DNA of 64,000 nt from Bemisia tabaci (GCF_918797505.1 NC_092802.1:11985480-12049479), one strand, 5' to 3'. Shown: positions 26,701 through 34,085, counted from the stretch's first letter. The notes: generated from the letters alone by a model not told the origin. A program made the numbers and translations.

Positions 26701-27612
26701 GAATTTATAGTTCCACATTGCAAAATGCAGTCCAACTGATCAACGCTATCTGTTATTGTGTTTGTAGCTATGGTATCAAAACTGGACGAGTCGGTTGGCA
26801 GGGTTGTGGCAGCCTTGGGGCGGAAACGTATGCTTGAGAACTCGATTATTGTCTTCATGTCAGACAACGGAGCTCCATCGCCGGACATCCGAGGAGAGGG
26901 TGCCGATTACGTCAATTGGGGGTCAAACTACCCCTTCCGCGGGGTGAGTCACGTTTGAATCATTAGCCGCCCGTCGCGAGACATCCAATTAAAGCAGAAA
27001 TCTCGACGAGTAATGAGTATTGTGTATATGCAGCACTTAAAGATGCTGAGGAGCAGGGTTGCAATTTTTCATGAAAAATAAAATCCTGAAATTTCATGTG
27101 AGATATTTCGTGTAACTTCAGAGAAACATGAGAGATATTGAAAAATATTTCGCGAAATTAAATGCACAATTAATGAAATTCGACTGGTTTTTGCCTTTTG
27201 GTTTTTTTAGTGCATGTTACATACCCAGCCCCTGAAAAAATGTGTCATAGTTTTCACAACGTTGTGAAATTTTATGAAATATTTCCTGGAATATTTCAAC
27301 ATTTCATATTTTTCATTTCAACTGTGCAACCCTGCTGAGAAGACCCTGTGAATCAGCAATATTATTGACTTTTTGCTAAGATCATGAAGCTGTATTGATG
27401 ACAATATAGATCACATTTACCAGAAAGGAATTGACGCATTCACAGTGTTTTCAGAATCGTGCAAATTATTATTCACCTTAAGAAATTCTAAACGCTTGTA
27501 CAGTAAAGCACCAATTATCCGTGCTTCGGTGATGCGATTATTCGGTCATCCGGCGCAGCTTTTTCATCATTAAAACGTGGCATTTCCAGACATGACACAA
27601 CGGTGACCAGTA

Positions 27613-27656
<44 letters not shown>

Positions 27657-30600
27657 TAGTTCTTCCGGGAGAAAAAGTGGCGAATCTTATCGAAGATATG
27701 ACAATTTAAGCATCTTGTTCCGCCGGCTGTGTGAACAAAGTCGGGGGTTTCGATTTCCATCCGTTTCGCACTACCACCCCAACATGGGGTGGGTTTCGGC
27801 CAGATGGTGACCAGTACATTGGACAAAAAATATGAGTGGTTTTTTGCAATTTATTTTTTAGTTAAATGATTAGGTTTTACAAATACAACAGAGAACTGAC
27901 CAAGGTTGTGCTTTCTGGTAACAAACAGAGCTTGAAATGGCATTGTTTCAATCCTTTTTTGGTGGTCTCGATCGTCCGTGATTTTCGTCATCTGACGTAG
28001 ACCTTCGCCATACTGCACCGCATAATCGGTGCTTTACTGTACCGTAAAAAATTACGATATTGTTTTCCTTGAAAATTAAAAAAAAATGGCAGAAAAACAA
28101 AATATATTTCTTTGCTATTCATCCCTCTCCCCGTTGTCTTAGATACAGATAAAAATAGGTTTTATATAATTTTGCAATTGCTTATAGTTAAATGCTATAC
28201 ATATTATTTAGATGGTTTTCTTAAAAATTACTCTATCCTAAACAGATTCATGACATTTAATTAAAATCATATTTCAAACGTACTTTAACAAACTTTCAGT
28301 CAATATTTTAATAGATTTTCCACTGAACGCTGGAGATTTTTAGGTTGCTCTCCATTGTCCCCTATCGAATCACAACCCTTCGTAAGACTAGCACCGTAAC
28401 ATTTTAATCCCATCCCTTCATGCAATACATTATTAATTATTTTATGCGCGTATATGATTAATATCTAAACATGTGTCATTTCCTCAAAATATCATTTTAG
28501 GTTAAGAACACACTGTGGAATGGCGGAGTGCGAAGTGCGAGTTTCATTTGGTCCCCACGGCTCCAACAAAGTCCTAGAGTATGCAATCAGCTGATGCATA
28601 TAACCGACTGGTTGCCGACTCTCATCAGTGCAGCAGGTACGTAGTTGAATATTCTGAATAAATAATCAAAATTACAACTTTTATTAAAAAAACAGTAATT
28701 TTTTTCTAATCGAAGTCGAATCACTAGTTTCGCAGCGGGGAGGTATTTTCCATATAATTTTTTTTCTCCAAAATATGAATTTTATCCCCCTAATGAAATG
28801 TGAAAATCGTTGTTACTTGTTAAAATTCCTTGATATCATTAACGAGTTACTAAAAGCGAGAGGGCAAAACCAAAAAAAACCGAGTAAACCAAGTAAAAAC
28901 CAGTAAATTCCATTAGTGCGCAGCTGAATGATAATTCACTCTTGATATGTGATAATAATTGATAGTCACCACTATAATTTAGGTTTTTGATAACCCAATG
29001 AACAACAATTGAAGTAAAGAGAAAGATTCAAGAGCGAAAAATTCGAAACTCAACTCCGAAGTTAGGTATTAAGCTGCTACAGCTATGAATAAACAGAGTG
29101 AGCTTAGCCGAAATGTTTCGAGCAACTATCACTGCTCCTAAGTAGCTACCATTGCCTATCGGGATATTGAAGGCGAACTGGTCGGAACAAGTTAGAAACA
29201 ATGTGAAGGAGGTATTAGCATGTGCATTTAACATTGATCAAATTGAGCTCAAAGCGTGCTAATAACCTACTTATTTTGACCGTTTATCTAGTGTTAATTG
29301 GAAATACATACATCTTCCATACAAGTTGATGTCTTAAATCCTCGTCATGTGATTATTTACTATCAGCGATTTTGTCTAGTTCCTCGTTGTGCCTAAACAT
29401 AGTAATTGATTAAAAAATCGAGCTACAAGCCAAAAAAACAAGTAATATTTCTAATTTCATGCACATGAGAAATAATATAAGACTTACAAGAAACAAAGCA
29501 AACGTTTCGACCGCATACAAACTGCGATCTTCTTCAGTGCATTACTTTCAGTGCTTTGTCTCTTGTAAGTTTTGTATTATTCCTCATCTACATGTAGTTT
29601 GAAATATTACTTGCTTATTTTGGCTTGTGGCTAGATTTTTTAATCAATTACTATGTTCTATACAGCTTGGCCAGCCTTTGGCAGTGAATGTATTGTGTCT
29701 CAACTCGGCTTGTGTGTTAGGAATGATGCCGTGGTTTGGAGCTCGAATCTTATGTGAGGTATTGTTAAAAGCATTTAAAAATTATCAAATTGATCTCAAA
29801 ATTTACGAATAACCTCACGTCTTTGCCACTAATCTAATGTTAATAAAACATGTTTACATATTCCGCAGATTTTTATAACTGAGCCAGTGGCGAGGTATGG
29901 ATGACTGATTATTATCGATATTTTCCCATTTAAAGCTACGGTTAAGAATCGATTATAAAGATGTTCGTTGCAAACGCCCTGCTTATCTATCCTTTTCCAC
30001 AGGTTTAAATGACAGATCAATCGATACATCGCAAATCACGCCGCACGCCACTGAACTGAACTCCTCCTTGCGTGAACTATTTTCAACGTGAAATTTTGTC
30101 TAGTGTGCCTCAACTTAGCTTGTATGTTTAGAATCATGCTGTATATTTATTTCTATTTCAGAGGGTGATCCAACTCAGTTGCCCAAAGATTTGGACGGAA
30201 TTGATCAATGGGTCTCGCTTTTGTACGGAATACCGTCTTCGAGAAAGTACCTTCTCATAAATATTGACGAGAGAAGGAGATTCGCTGCCATTGTCAAGGA
30301 TTCTTGGAAGCTCACAATTGGTAAGAATCTGATAGTAAACAAGGTGTAATTCAAACCACTTCGGTTGCAAGGAGAGACAATATATGTTATCCTCTATATA
30401 GTATAAAAGTTACTTTTAACGACGCTCCAATTCGTTAACGGTGTCTGGTGAAATAGGAGTTGACCAGAAGAGAATTTGCAGAAGTCTTAAATTTGGTGAA
30501 TTTCATCGCTAAAATGATACTGCTAGGAAAACTGAGCACAAGGATATCCTTGGTCTCTAAGTTGAACAATTATTAGAGAAAATATGACAAAATAACCTAA

Positions 30601-33600
30601 TCTGCTAAACTACATGTGTTTAAATGGAAAATGCGGCCAGATGACGTCACAAGACGGCACATTTTTTCACTTTTAAATCTATTTTCCCATGTCAGAAAAA
30701 AATTGTAAGAAATACTGCGAACTCAACTCATTAGGCACCTAAAAACCTAACCATAGGAGTTGATTTCAGTAGTTTTCGTTGCAGAATTCGTATTTTACGT
30801 GAAATTCTAGTGAGAAATCATATATCAGAGTTCTTAAAGTCTAACTTTTTAATTGTTTTATCGATCTAAAAAAGGAAATATAGAGAACTTTCCTAACTTT
30901 TCTCGGGAAAAATATTTTATCAGGAGAAACGAGGCTACGTTGAAATGCTCGTTTGGCGTCGAAATGCAATATAGACCTTGTATGCCTCATTATTCGGTGC
31001 CGCGATGATTTCGTCGCTAGTTCGAATAATCGCGCCAAACACAGTGCGGTCGGCGTCGATCGCATATTAGCGCCTGCAAGACTGTATGAATACTTCACGT
31101 ATTGCGCCAATCGGTGCGGTCAGAGTGACCCGCATCTTCGCGCCTGCAAGACTGCTTAAATACTTCTCGTATTGCGCCAAACGGAGTGCAGTCCGTCTGT
31201 TGGCCTGAAACTCATATTACCGCCTACAAGACTGTGCGTTGGGAACACGCATTGCGCACACAGCACGGCGCGCGCTTTAATCGTTGTAATATCGCGATGT
31301 TAGACCCACCACCCGTGGTGTGTGACAATACCCAAACAATGTACGACGCGAGTCTGCAATCCTCGAAGGATCGTGGAGATTTTCCTGCTTTCTGATAACT
31401 TTCCCATCATAAAATATACCTCACTGCACTTCATCTACTGGTCTTTCAGACAAATCAAACATCAAAATAAGCCTGCTTTAATTTTTTTGGGTTACTTAAA
31501 TAAAATGAAAAAAGAACTTTTAGGTTCTAAGGTTCTAGGTTCTAAAAAAGAACATATAAGAAATTTTCGATGTTTTTATTCATGGTCATTCGGGAGAGGT
31601 CTCGGGAACTCCTCGGCAAAACTGTGTCAAAAACATTGATTCAAAATAAACCTTAAAAGTGGTGCATAACGTTGCAATCAGAAATAAATAAACTTTCTTT
31701 TGCGTTTACCCGCCGGCTTTTGAACCGACCTCAATAGAAGCGCACTCTATCGCAAGTTAGAAAAAAAGTAATGAAGGCCCTTTTTTGCGGACTAGGTCTG
31801 ATGGAGGAATAAAACTTCAAATATGCCAACAGTCTAAATTTGAAGCAACTTGGTGCGTTTTTACAATACTCATCCTTTTTACGTGCACCGTTGATGAGAA
31901 GACATGTTTTGTGGTACCTATTTTTTGTTCTTTTCTAGAGGTGTATTAACATTGCATTTTATAGCAATGCTAATTTGAATTTTGATGATTCACGCAAATT
32001 GTTGCCTTTTTGATGAGAAATTTACCTAACACGTTCCCAACAAGCTCTACTTACAATTTCGTAGACGCGCTGGTGCAAATAGCGCCCGCGTAGGATGCAG
32101 TAATTTAACCTGTAGTACAAAGTCCCGAGAGCTTCAAAACAAAAGAATGCGTTTCGAGCGGGGGGGGGGGGCTATTAGGGGTGCTAAGTTCGTTTAATTT
32201 ATAAGCAAATTGTGGGAAAGTCGTCGCGTCGTAAAGAGAAAGGTTGCCACATCCCTCCAGAAGACAAATGTTTTAAAGGGTTTAATGCTGGCGGAATGAA
32301 GAGATTTTAGTCGGATGGCAAGGGTGCGTTAAAGTATGCCTTCTGCTCGAGTTTAAATCGGAACAACTTAGTTTTTGAGAGCCGTGTTTCTGACGTGACG
32401 GGCTACCGAATCTGGCGAGGGCGGAAAGCGTTGCCGCTCAGTGATGATAGTTGAGATTTTTTCATAACGGCTCCAATCCTTTAATTTTTTTTTCTTAAAT
32501 AAAGAAAATAAGATTTGATAACGAGCGGAAGCACAATTTGGTATTGAAACTTACGGATAGGCAAAAATTAATTCAACTTTCTGGATCAGTTTCCTGTGGC
32601 CATCTTTAATGGAGATATTTCGTAGAAAATGACCATCAGCATTAGTCGCTGCAGAGGTACAGGTCATGGTTCGGCAGGGAATATCCAACACCTTCATTCT
32701 TTTACATGTCAAAATTTTGAAAAATGTTACCCCTGAGCTGTGCTTTGATGCACCTAATTTACTGCGAGTAGAGAAATGATAAAAAGGTAGTGATATCATA
32801 ATTTGAAGCACAAATGAGGTAGTTATTTTGCAAAATTCATCAAGTATGCGTAATAAAATGAGTTGTATTCAAGCCACGCAGTGGTGCCAAATATTACAGA
32901 GACGACCACTGTTAAAAGCCGTCAATTAAAAAATTTAAAAAATTAATCTTGTGTACAATCGTTCCTGATATTAGATCGGTTTGTCCAGCGGCGCTATGTG
33001 CAACTTAGAGACCAATGGAGATGTTGCATGTGCGAGGAATTTGCGATTTGACCTTAGATAGATTAATTCTTATGTAAAAGTTTTCGAGAAACACGATGGT
33101 CCCAATGGTTTTCTCTGCAGCCAACTCCCAAGCTCAAAAAAAGCTCTCAAGATGAGGCCAACATGGAGGAGATATCCCACTTTCTCACGCTATCCTGAGA
33201 GTCCACCTCTACATCAAGACAAACTCTCCATGCAAAGATATGGAGCAAATACATTGACAGGGTTGCCACTTTATTTTTGTGGTCGCTAAATCTGAAAACA
33301 CGGCAACCCTGCTAATGTATTTGCTCTCTATCTTTGCATGGAGAGTTTGTCTTGATGTAGAGGTGGACTCTCAGGGTAGCGTGGGATATCCCCTCCATTT
33401 TGGCCTCAACTTGAGAGCTTTTTTTGAGCTCCGGAGTTGATTTCAGAGAAAACCAGTGGCACCATCGTGTTTCTCGCAAACTTCTACATAAAAATCAATA
33501 GTCAAATCGCAAATTCCTCACACATGCAACAACTCCATTTCCGAAGACATTCATTAATTTCACCGACATTCAACGACATGTCAACGACATTCATTAATTT

Positions 33601-34059
33601 TTGACGGCGACGTTCCTCTCTTCCACAGGGACATTCCTAAACGGGACGAAAGACGGTTTCTACGGGGACCAGTCCAAGTACCCGGGTCCGGCGTACCGAC
33701 CCGCCGTCGTCCGGGAGTCCCTGGCTCACCAAGCGCTCTCGGCGATGTCGCAAACGTACTCGCTGAGTCTCTCCGACGAAGAGCGGATGTTGTCCCTGCG
33801 GCAGGAGGCCACCGTCCGGTGTCCAGGGGCCCGATCCGATCGAACCCCGTGTCCCGAGGGCCCGTGCCTCTTCAACCTGGAGACGGACCCCTGCGAGACC
33901 AACAACCTGGCCGTCAGCTACATCAACATCGCTAGTCATCTCTTCGAAGTGCTCAAGTACTATAAGCTGGGGCTTGTTTCGCAGATCAACCGACCGGCGG
34001 ACCCGCTCAACGCCAATCCGGCCAAGTTCAACAACACCTGGCAGTCCTGGGTTCTGTGA
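11661..34059 (+). CDS. Arylsulfatase B/I/J-like sulfatase, complete gene of eight coding exons
   Basis: The join of 11661-11762, 20910-21069, 23068-23294, 24290-24554, 26768-26943, 28501-28636, 30162-30320 and 33629-34059 gives 551 residues plus a stop, close to the usual 530-570 of arylsulfatase B. Every junction is GT-AG and phases agree (0,1,0,1,0,1,1). Residues 1 to about 22 form a hydrophobic signal peptide, so the product should enter the secretory/lysosomal route. Seen directly: the metal-binding pair D32-D33, the CTPSR motif with C71 (converted to formylglycine in this family) and R75, K125 and H127 in [14 protein letters not shown]221, D284-N285 in SDNGAP, and K312 in the LWNGGVR block. 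The C-terminal [17 protein letters not shown] block is typical of the B/I/J group. Family role: hydrolysis of sulfate esters. The substrate cannot be read from sequence; glycosaminoglycan sulfate or a plant sulfated metabolite such as a glucosinolate are both possible. Confidence 0.95.
12085..12333. repeat. Family D MITE, copy 1 (intron 1)
   Basis: Ends TGGATTGCATTTTGCAA / TTGCAAAATGCAATCCA. Inner inverted motifs aagattgtgcaacttc and gaagttgcacaatctta; a tactcgctaaaaactgtaaa core. Confidence 0.82.
13039..13376 (+). repeat. Family C element, copy 1 (intron 1)
   Basis: Starts at gagaatttcatgagc, has ccgcagcg, cacttca...gcgttgagaattcac, an A-run and tatccccgcaagaaat. It ends in the hairpin 13279-13352 (stem gacgcctacaaacc, centre gcattgcgcaatgc). 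No open frame. Confidence 0.8.
13377..13720 (+). repeat. Family C element, copy 2, head-to-tail with copy 1
   Basis: Same order of blocks as copy 1 and directly adjoining it. Its terminal hairpin at 13605-13711 is nearly perfect over about 107 bp (stem begins agctcgaaacgcgcactgac). Confidence 0.82.
13873..14130. repeat. Family G MITE, copy (intron 1)
   Basis: Left tctacggtgtaactcgac then aactcggtttgtgacgttgc; right acaccgcaaactagatatgt and gccgtcgat. Centre has taaaactgccgtgattttt. Confidence 0.75.
14431..14938. repeat. Family B foldback element, copy 2 (intron 1)
   Basis: Same architecture and ends as the copy at 2327: AATGGAGATGTTGCATG at left, CAACATCTCCATT at right, with long inverted arms and a short centre. 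Inserted in sulfatase intron 1. Confidence 0.87.
15053..15176. repeat. Family N foldback MITE (intron 1)
   Basis: Inverted ends tcgtcgctcctctaacgtaa / ttacgtcagaggagcgacga with gggcgtatct / agatacaccc. Half copies are visible at about 4201-4236 and 37365-37390. Confidence 0.7.
15534..15776. repeat. Family F MITE, copy (intron 1)
   Basis: Ends cagccgtgctaaggaaaaac / tttcttccttagcacggcag, with the gagagttgcca / ttggcaatg arm motifs. Confidence 0.82.
15870..16072. repeat. Foldback element (intron 1)
   Basis: Arms cggcacaaccatac... and ...ctgggtgtgccg, with aattattgtcacgataagga / tccttattgtgacaataatt and actttcacgatgatattgat repeated inverted. The 141-codon - strand frame at 15541-15966 spans this and a family F copy and is not a gene. 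Confidence 0.75.
16073..17186 (+). other. Sulfatase intron 1, unassigned part
   Basis: Contains ttggttgatc/gatcaaccaa short inverted motifs near 16585-16635. No family from this window and no coding frame that can be supported. Confidence 0.45.
17187..17414. repeat. Family A MITE, copy 4 (intron 1)
   Basis: The left end is mutated to TACTGG (T at 17186), the right end is CCAGTG. CG flanks both sides, again fitting a 2-bp duplication. Same inner arms as the other copies. Confidence 0.88.
17791..17933. repeat. Family E MITE, copy 1 (intron 1)
   Basis: Inverted ends attggattatattatgcaat and attgcaaaatgtaatccaat, then aaggaaccactat / atagtggctcctt. About 140 bp. Confidence 0.82.
18060..18430. 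promoter_or_regulatory. CpG-rich island with DRE-type site inside sulfatase intron 1
   Basis: About 370 bp with very many CG dinucleotides and high GC, in otherwise AT-rich intron. It contains a perfect TATCGATA at 18369-18376 and the related ATCGATAG and ATCGATAA near 18099-18116. TATCGATA is the DREF-binding element (DRE) of many insect housekeeping promoters. Short open frames exist on both strands but are not recognisable. It could be an alternative promoter/first exon for the sulfatase or the start of another transcript. Confidence 0.4.
18496..18759. repeat. Family A MITE, copy 5 (intron 1), expanded A-tract
   Basis: CACTGG...CCAGTG ends. The A-tract next to the left end has grown to over 40 bases, making the copy longer. 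Flanks are TA and AT, so the duplication is unclear. Confidence 0.87.
18968..19232. repeat. Family G MITE, best copy (intron 1)
   Basis: Ends ATATCGACGGTGAAACTACC / GGTAGTTTCATGCACCGTCG plus ATAT. Inner arms aaaccacgtatctcggtttg and caaacgagatacgtggttt. Confidence 0.83.
19457..19710 (+). repeat. Tandem repeat, three units of 81-89 bp (intron 1)
   Basis: Units start at 19457, 19538 and 19627 with aataaagttctcgtgttctt and agcatcattatgaaggtaat, then gaagttgaatagttatccaa. Near identical, so recent. Confidence 0.87.
20507..20713. repeat. MITE with CACTGAAAAAA-type ends, unrelated interior (intron 1)
   Basis: Left end CACTGAAAAAAAATATCACAA, right end ttgtgatacttttttcctgtg. Inverted inner motifs tactcccgactgattttg / caaaatcagccaagagta and ttgatccaaccac/ttcagcagac. 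Interior differs from family A. A fragment of the same interior is at about 49690-49740. It ends about 195 bp before sulfatase exon 2. Confidence 0.7.
20910..21069 (+). CDS. Sulfatase exon 2 (formylglycine site)
   Basis: Encodes residues 35-87 plus the first base of codon 88. Acceptor tttttccag ends at 20909; donor GTGCGT starts at 21070. Carries [10 protein letters not shown], the PTPNIDALA block and the catalytic CTPSR (C71-R75), which is followed by [12 protein letters not shown]. All core positions of sulfatase signature 1 are present, which argues for an active enzyme. Confidence 0.95.
21135..21415. repeat. Family O element, copy 1 (intron 2)
   Basis: Sequence rich in gaaatttcatgtgaaatatt and tttcacaactttgtgaaatt; shares order with the intron 5 copy. 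Starts 66 bp after exon 2. Outer ends are less clear than in copy 2. Confidence 0.65.
21482..21858. repeat. Family K MITE, copy 1 (intron 2)
   Basis: Ends TAACAAGGTGGAGAAATGGT / ACAATTTCTCCACCTCGTTA; arms include ccgcgaaatg / cgcggggaaat and ttccaaaaattataat. The centre contains a hammerhead-like motif at 21629-21654. Confidence 0.8.
21629..21654 (+). ncRNA. Hammerhead-ribozyme-like core, degenerate
   Basis: CTGATGA (21629-21635), stem GGTCT/AGACC with loop AAAA (21636-21649), then CGAAC. A canonical core would read GAAA directly after the stem; here an extra C and a C for the last A are present. Probably a decayed copy. Confidence 0.3.
22391..22525. repeat. Family E-type MITE, copy 2 (intron 2)
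   Basis: Ends accacattttgcaatatgga / aaattgcaaaatgcagtcca, inner actataaattctagc / gccagaatttatagt. Sister of the intron 4 copy in opposite orientation. Confidence 0.78.
22572..23035. repeat. Family P foldback, ends just before exon 3
   Basis: Inverted ends of about 55 bp: tttatgcctaaaggaactat plus gtgcaagtgg at left, ccacttgcac then atagttccatttagcataaa at right. The right end resembles family H. The inside is not repeated elsewhere in the window. It stops 32 bp before exon 3. Confidence 0.65.
23068..23294 (+). CDS. Sulfatase exon 3 (GKWHLG signature)
   Basis: Encodes the rest of codon 88 through S163, ending in phase 0 with donor GTACGT at 23295. Contains [17 protein letters not shown] and the sulfatase signature 2 [13 protein letters not shown] with K125 and H127, then [19 protein letters not shown]. 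The acceptor (cttccag) lies only 32 bp after the end of a repeat (family P). Confidence 0.95.
23361..23706 (+). repeat. Family C element, copy 3 (intron 3)
   Basis: Starts at gagaatttcatgagc 66 bp after the end of exon 3 and ends with the hairpin at 23593-23700. Same internal order as the two intron-1 copies. Confidence 0.82.
23741..24000. repeat. Diverged family D-like MITE (intron 3)
   Basis: Inverted ends gcatttagcaaaaaggaacc / gttttttttcgctaaatg, with tgtaattacg-type inner arms. It is followed at once by a second family D element. Confidence 0.6.
24002..24256. repeat. Family D MITE, copy 2, abutting exon 4
   Basis: Ends TGGATTGCATTTTGCAAAAA / TTTTTGCAAAATGGAATCCA. Same inner arms as copy 1 at 12085. 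Ends 33 bp before the exon 4 acceptor boundary. Confidence 0.83.
24290..24554 (+). CDS. Sulfatase exon 4
   Basis: Encodes residues 164-251 plus one base. The acceptor is attattag, and the donor GTTTGC at 24555 is the weakest in the gene but keeps frame. Contains [14 protein letters not shown] and [13 protein letters not shown], with H221 aligned to the substrate-binding histidine of arylsulfatase B. It is clearly more GC-rich than the flanking intron. N178-R-T is a possible N-glycosylation site. A family D repeat ends 33 bp before the exon. Confidence 0.93.
24615..25130. repeat. Family B foldback element, copy 3 (intron 4)
   Basis: Full-length copy with both ends intact, starting 61 bp after the end of sulfatase exon 4. 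The predicted short frames on both strands fall inside its arms. Confidence 0.87.
25136..25275. repeat. Family E MITE, copy 3 (intron 4)
   Basis: Same central motifs as copy 1 (acaacatacatgtcatcggt, tgtgggagagccagaga) with diverged ends; directly follows a family B element. Confidence 0.75.
26192..26539 (+). pseudogene. Retroelement gag remnant with CCHC zinc knuckle (intron 4)
   Basis: A 115-codon open frame contains C66-x2-C69-x4-H74-x4-C79 ([14 protein letters not shown]), the zinc-knuckle spacing of retrotransposon Gag nucleocapsid, preceded by a basic [12 protein letters not shown] segment. No protease, integrase or reverse transcriptase follows, so it is a short fragment of an LTR-type element stranded in intron 4. 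The clade cannot be decided from this piece. The tail after the knuckle is probably non-homologous readthrough. Confidence 0.55.
26601..26736. repeat. Family E-type MITE, copy 4, abutting exon 5
   Basis: Inverted relative to the 22391 copy; ends actggactgcaatttggaac / cattgcaaaatgcagtcca. Ends 31 bp before exon 5. Confidence 0.8.
26768..26943 (+). CDS. Sulfatase exon 5 (second metal-binding pair)
   Basis: Encodes residues 252-310, ending in phase 0 before donor GTGAGT at 26944. Contains [18 protein letters not shown] and [14 protein letters not shown], with D284-N285 completing the metal site, then [10 protein letters not shown]. The acceptor tttgtag lies 31 bp after a family E repeat. Confidence 0.95.
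27053..27340. repeat. Family O element, copy 2 (intron 5)
   Basis: Ends agcagggttgcaatttttca / caactgtgcaaccctgct; inner cacaacgttgtgaaatttta. Starts 110 bp after exon 5. Confidence 0.72.
27501..28039. mobile_element. pogo/Tigger-like (Tc1-mariner type) non-autonomous element (intron 5)
   Basis: Ends CAGTAAAGCACCAATTATCC / ATAATCGGTGCTTTACTG with TA on both sides (27499-27500, 28040-28041). CAGTA starts, a TTATCCG-type block and a TA duplication are characteristic of pogo/Tigger elements. No transposase frame. It carries a later insertion at 27616-27805. Confidence 0.72.
27602..27819 (-). mobile_element. Retroposed insert (SINE or processed RNA copy) with poly(A) and target duplication
   Basis: A 14-bp direct repeat ggtgaccagtacat is at 27602-27615 and 27806-27819. 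Between them, read on the - strand, is about 150 bp of unique sequence followed by a 41-base A tract (T at 27615-27655). This is the hallmark of LINE-mediated retroposition. The template is not recognised; it may be a SINE or a small RNA copy. The 103-codon - strand frame here is not a gene. Confidence 0.75.
28501..28636 (+). CDS. Sulfatase exon 6
   Basis: Encodes residues 311-355 plus one base. Acceptor is cattttag and the donor is GTACGT. Contains [19 protein letters not shown], in which K312 aligns with the active-site lysine of arylsulfatase B, and [14 protein letters not shown], a strongly conserved block in the B/I/J group. Confidence 0.93.
29398..29655. repeat. Foldback element with hammerhead-like centre (intron 6)
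   Basis: Arms catagtaattgattaaaaaa / ttttttaatcaattactatg, then gacttacaagaaacaaagca / tgctttgtctcttgtaagtt. The centre 29504-29537 on the - strand has a hammerhead-type core. Confidence 0.78.
29504..29537 (-). ncRNA. Hammerhead-ribozyme-like core
   Basis: On the - strand: CTGAAGA, one A, a 7-bp stem GATCGCA/TGCGGTC closing a 7-nt loop, then GAAAC. This is the CUGANGA - stem II - GAAA order. The extra A and lack of a clear stem III argue against certainty. Penelope-like elements are known to carry such cores. Confidence 0.35.
29885..30053. repeat. Family I element, copy 1 (intron 6, reversed)
   Basis: cagtggcgaggtatgg ... cgcacgccactg, with tgattattatcgatattttc and cacaggtttaaatgacagat. Many ATCGAT motifs. 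Ends 108 bp before exon 7. Confidence 0.75.
30162..30320 (+). CDS. Sulfatase exon 7
   Basis: Encodes residues 356-408 plus one base, with donor GTAAGA at 30321. The acceptor is the first AG of ttcagag; using the next AG would put a stop codon in frame, which fixes the start at 30162. Contains [16 protein letters not shown] and the [10 protein letters not shown] block, which correspond to the DGxxxW and R-x-E-x-L-xNID regions of arylsulfatase B. Confidence 0.92.
30321..32674 (+). other. Sulfatase intron 7, mostly unassigned
   Basis: Apart from the family L modules at 30936-31290 this part shows no repeat of the window. A G-run is at 32160-32170. The 105-codon frame at 31322-31639 is not recognisable. 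Confidence 0.45.
30936..31290. repeat. Family L modules (intron 7)
   Basis: Three to four units of about 70-75 bp containing cgcctgcaagactg, taaatacttctcgtattgcg and ccaaacggagtgc. The units are degenerate direct repeats. Confidence 0.6.
32675..32930 (+). repeat. Segmental direct repeat, copy 1 (intron 7)
   Basis: About 255 bp from cagggaatatccaacacctt to gtcaattaaa, closely matching 35070-35325 downstream of the gene. Includes an AATAAA at 32852-32857. Confidence 0.82.
33014..33539. repeat. Family B foldback element, copy 4 (intron 7)
   Basis: Full-length copy ending 89 bp before the acceptor of the last sulfatase exon. The space between holds short repeats of cgacattcattaattt (33545-33602). 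Confidence 0.87.
33629..34059 (+). CDS. Sulfatase exon 8 (C-terminal domain and stop)
   Basis: Encodes residues 409-551 and the TGA. Acceptor is ttccacag. Carries the cysteine-rich block C473, C483, C488, C497 within [21 protein letters not shown], then an alpha-helical tail ending in WQSWVL. Two N-glycosylation sequons are visible (N413-G-T and a late N-N-T). The exon is strikingly GC-rich (many ccg, gcg, gtc codons) compared with the AT-rich surroundings. The - strand reading frame over it is a shadow. Confidence 0.95.
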
Positions 34060-34085
34060 GAATTCCGACGATGGAAACAACACCG

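Noticed and set aside
27515..27826. 103-codon - strand frame with a lysine run
   Set aside because: The lysines are the poly(A) tail of a retroposed insert; the frame is chance.
33637..34083. 148-codon - strand frame
   Set aside because: It is the antisense shadow of the GC-rich last exon of the sulfatase.
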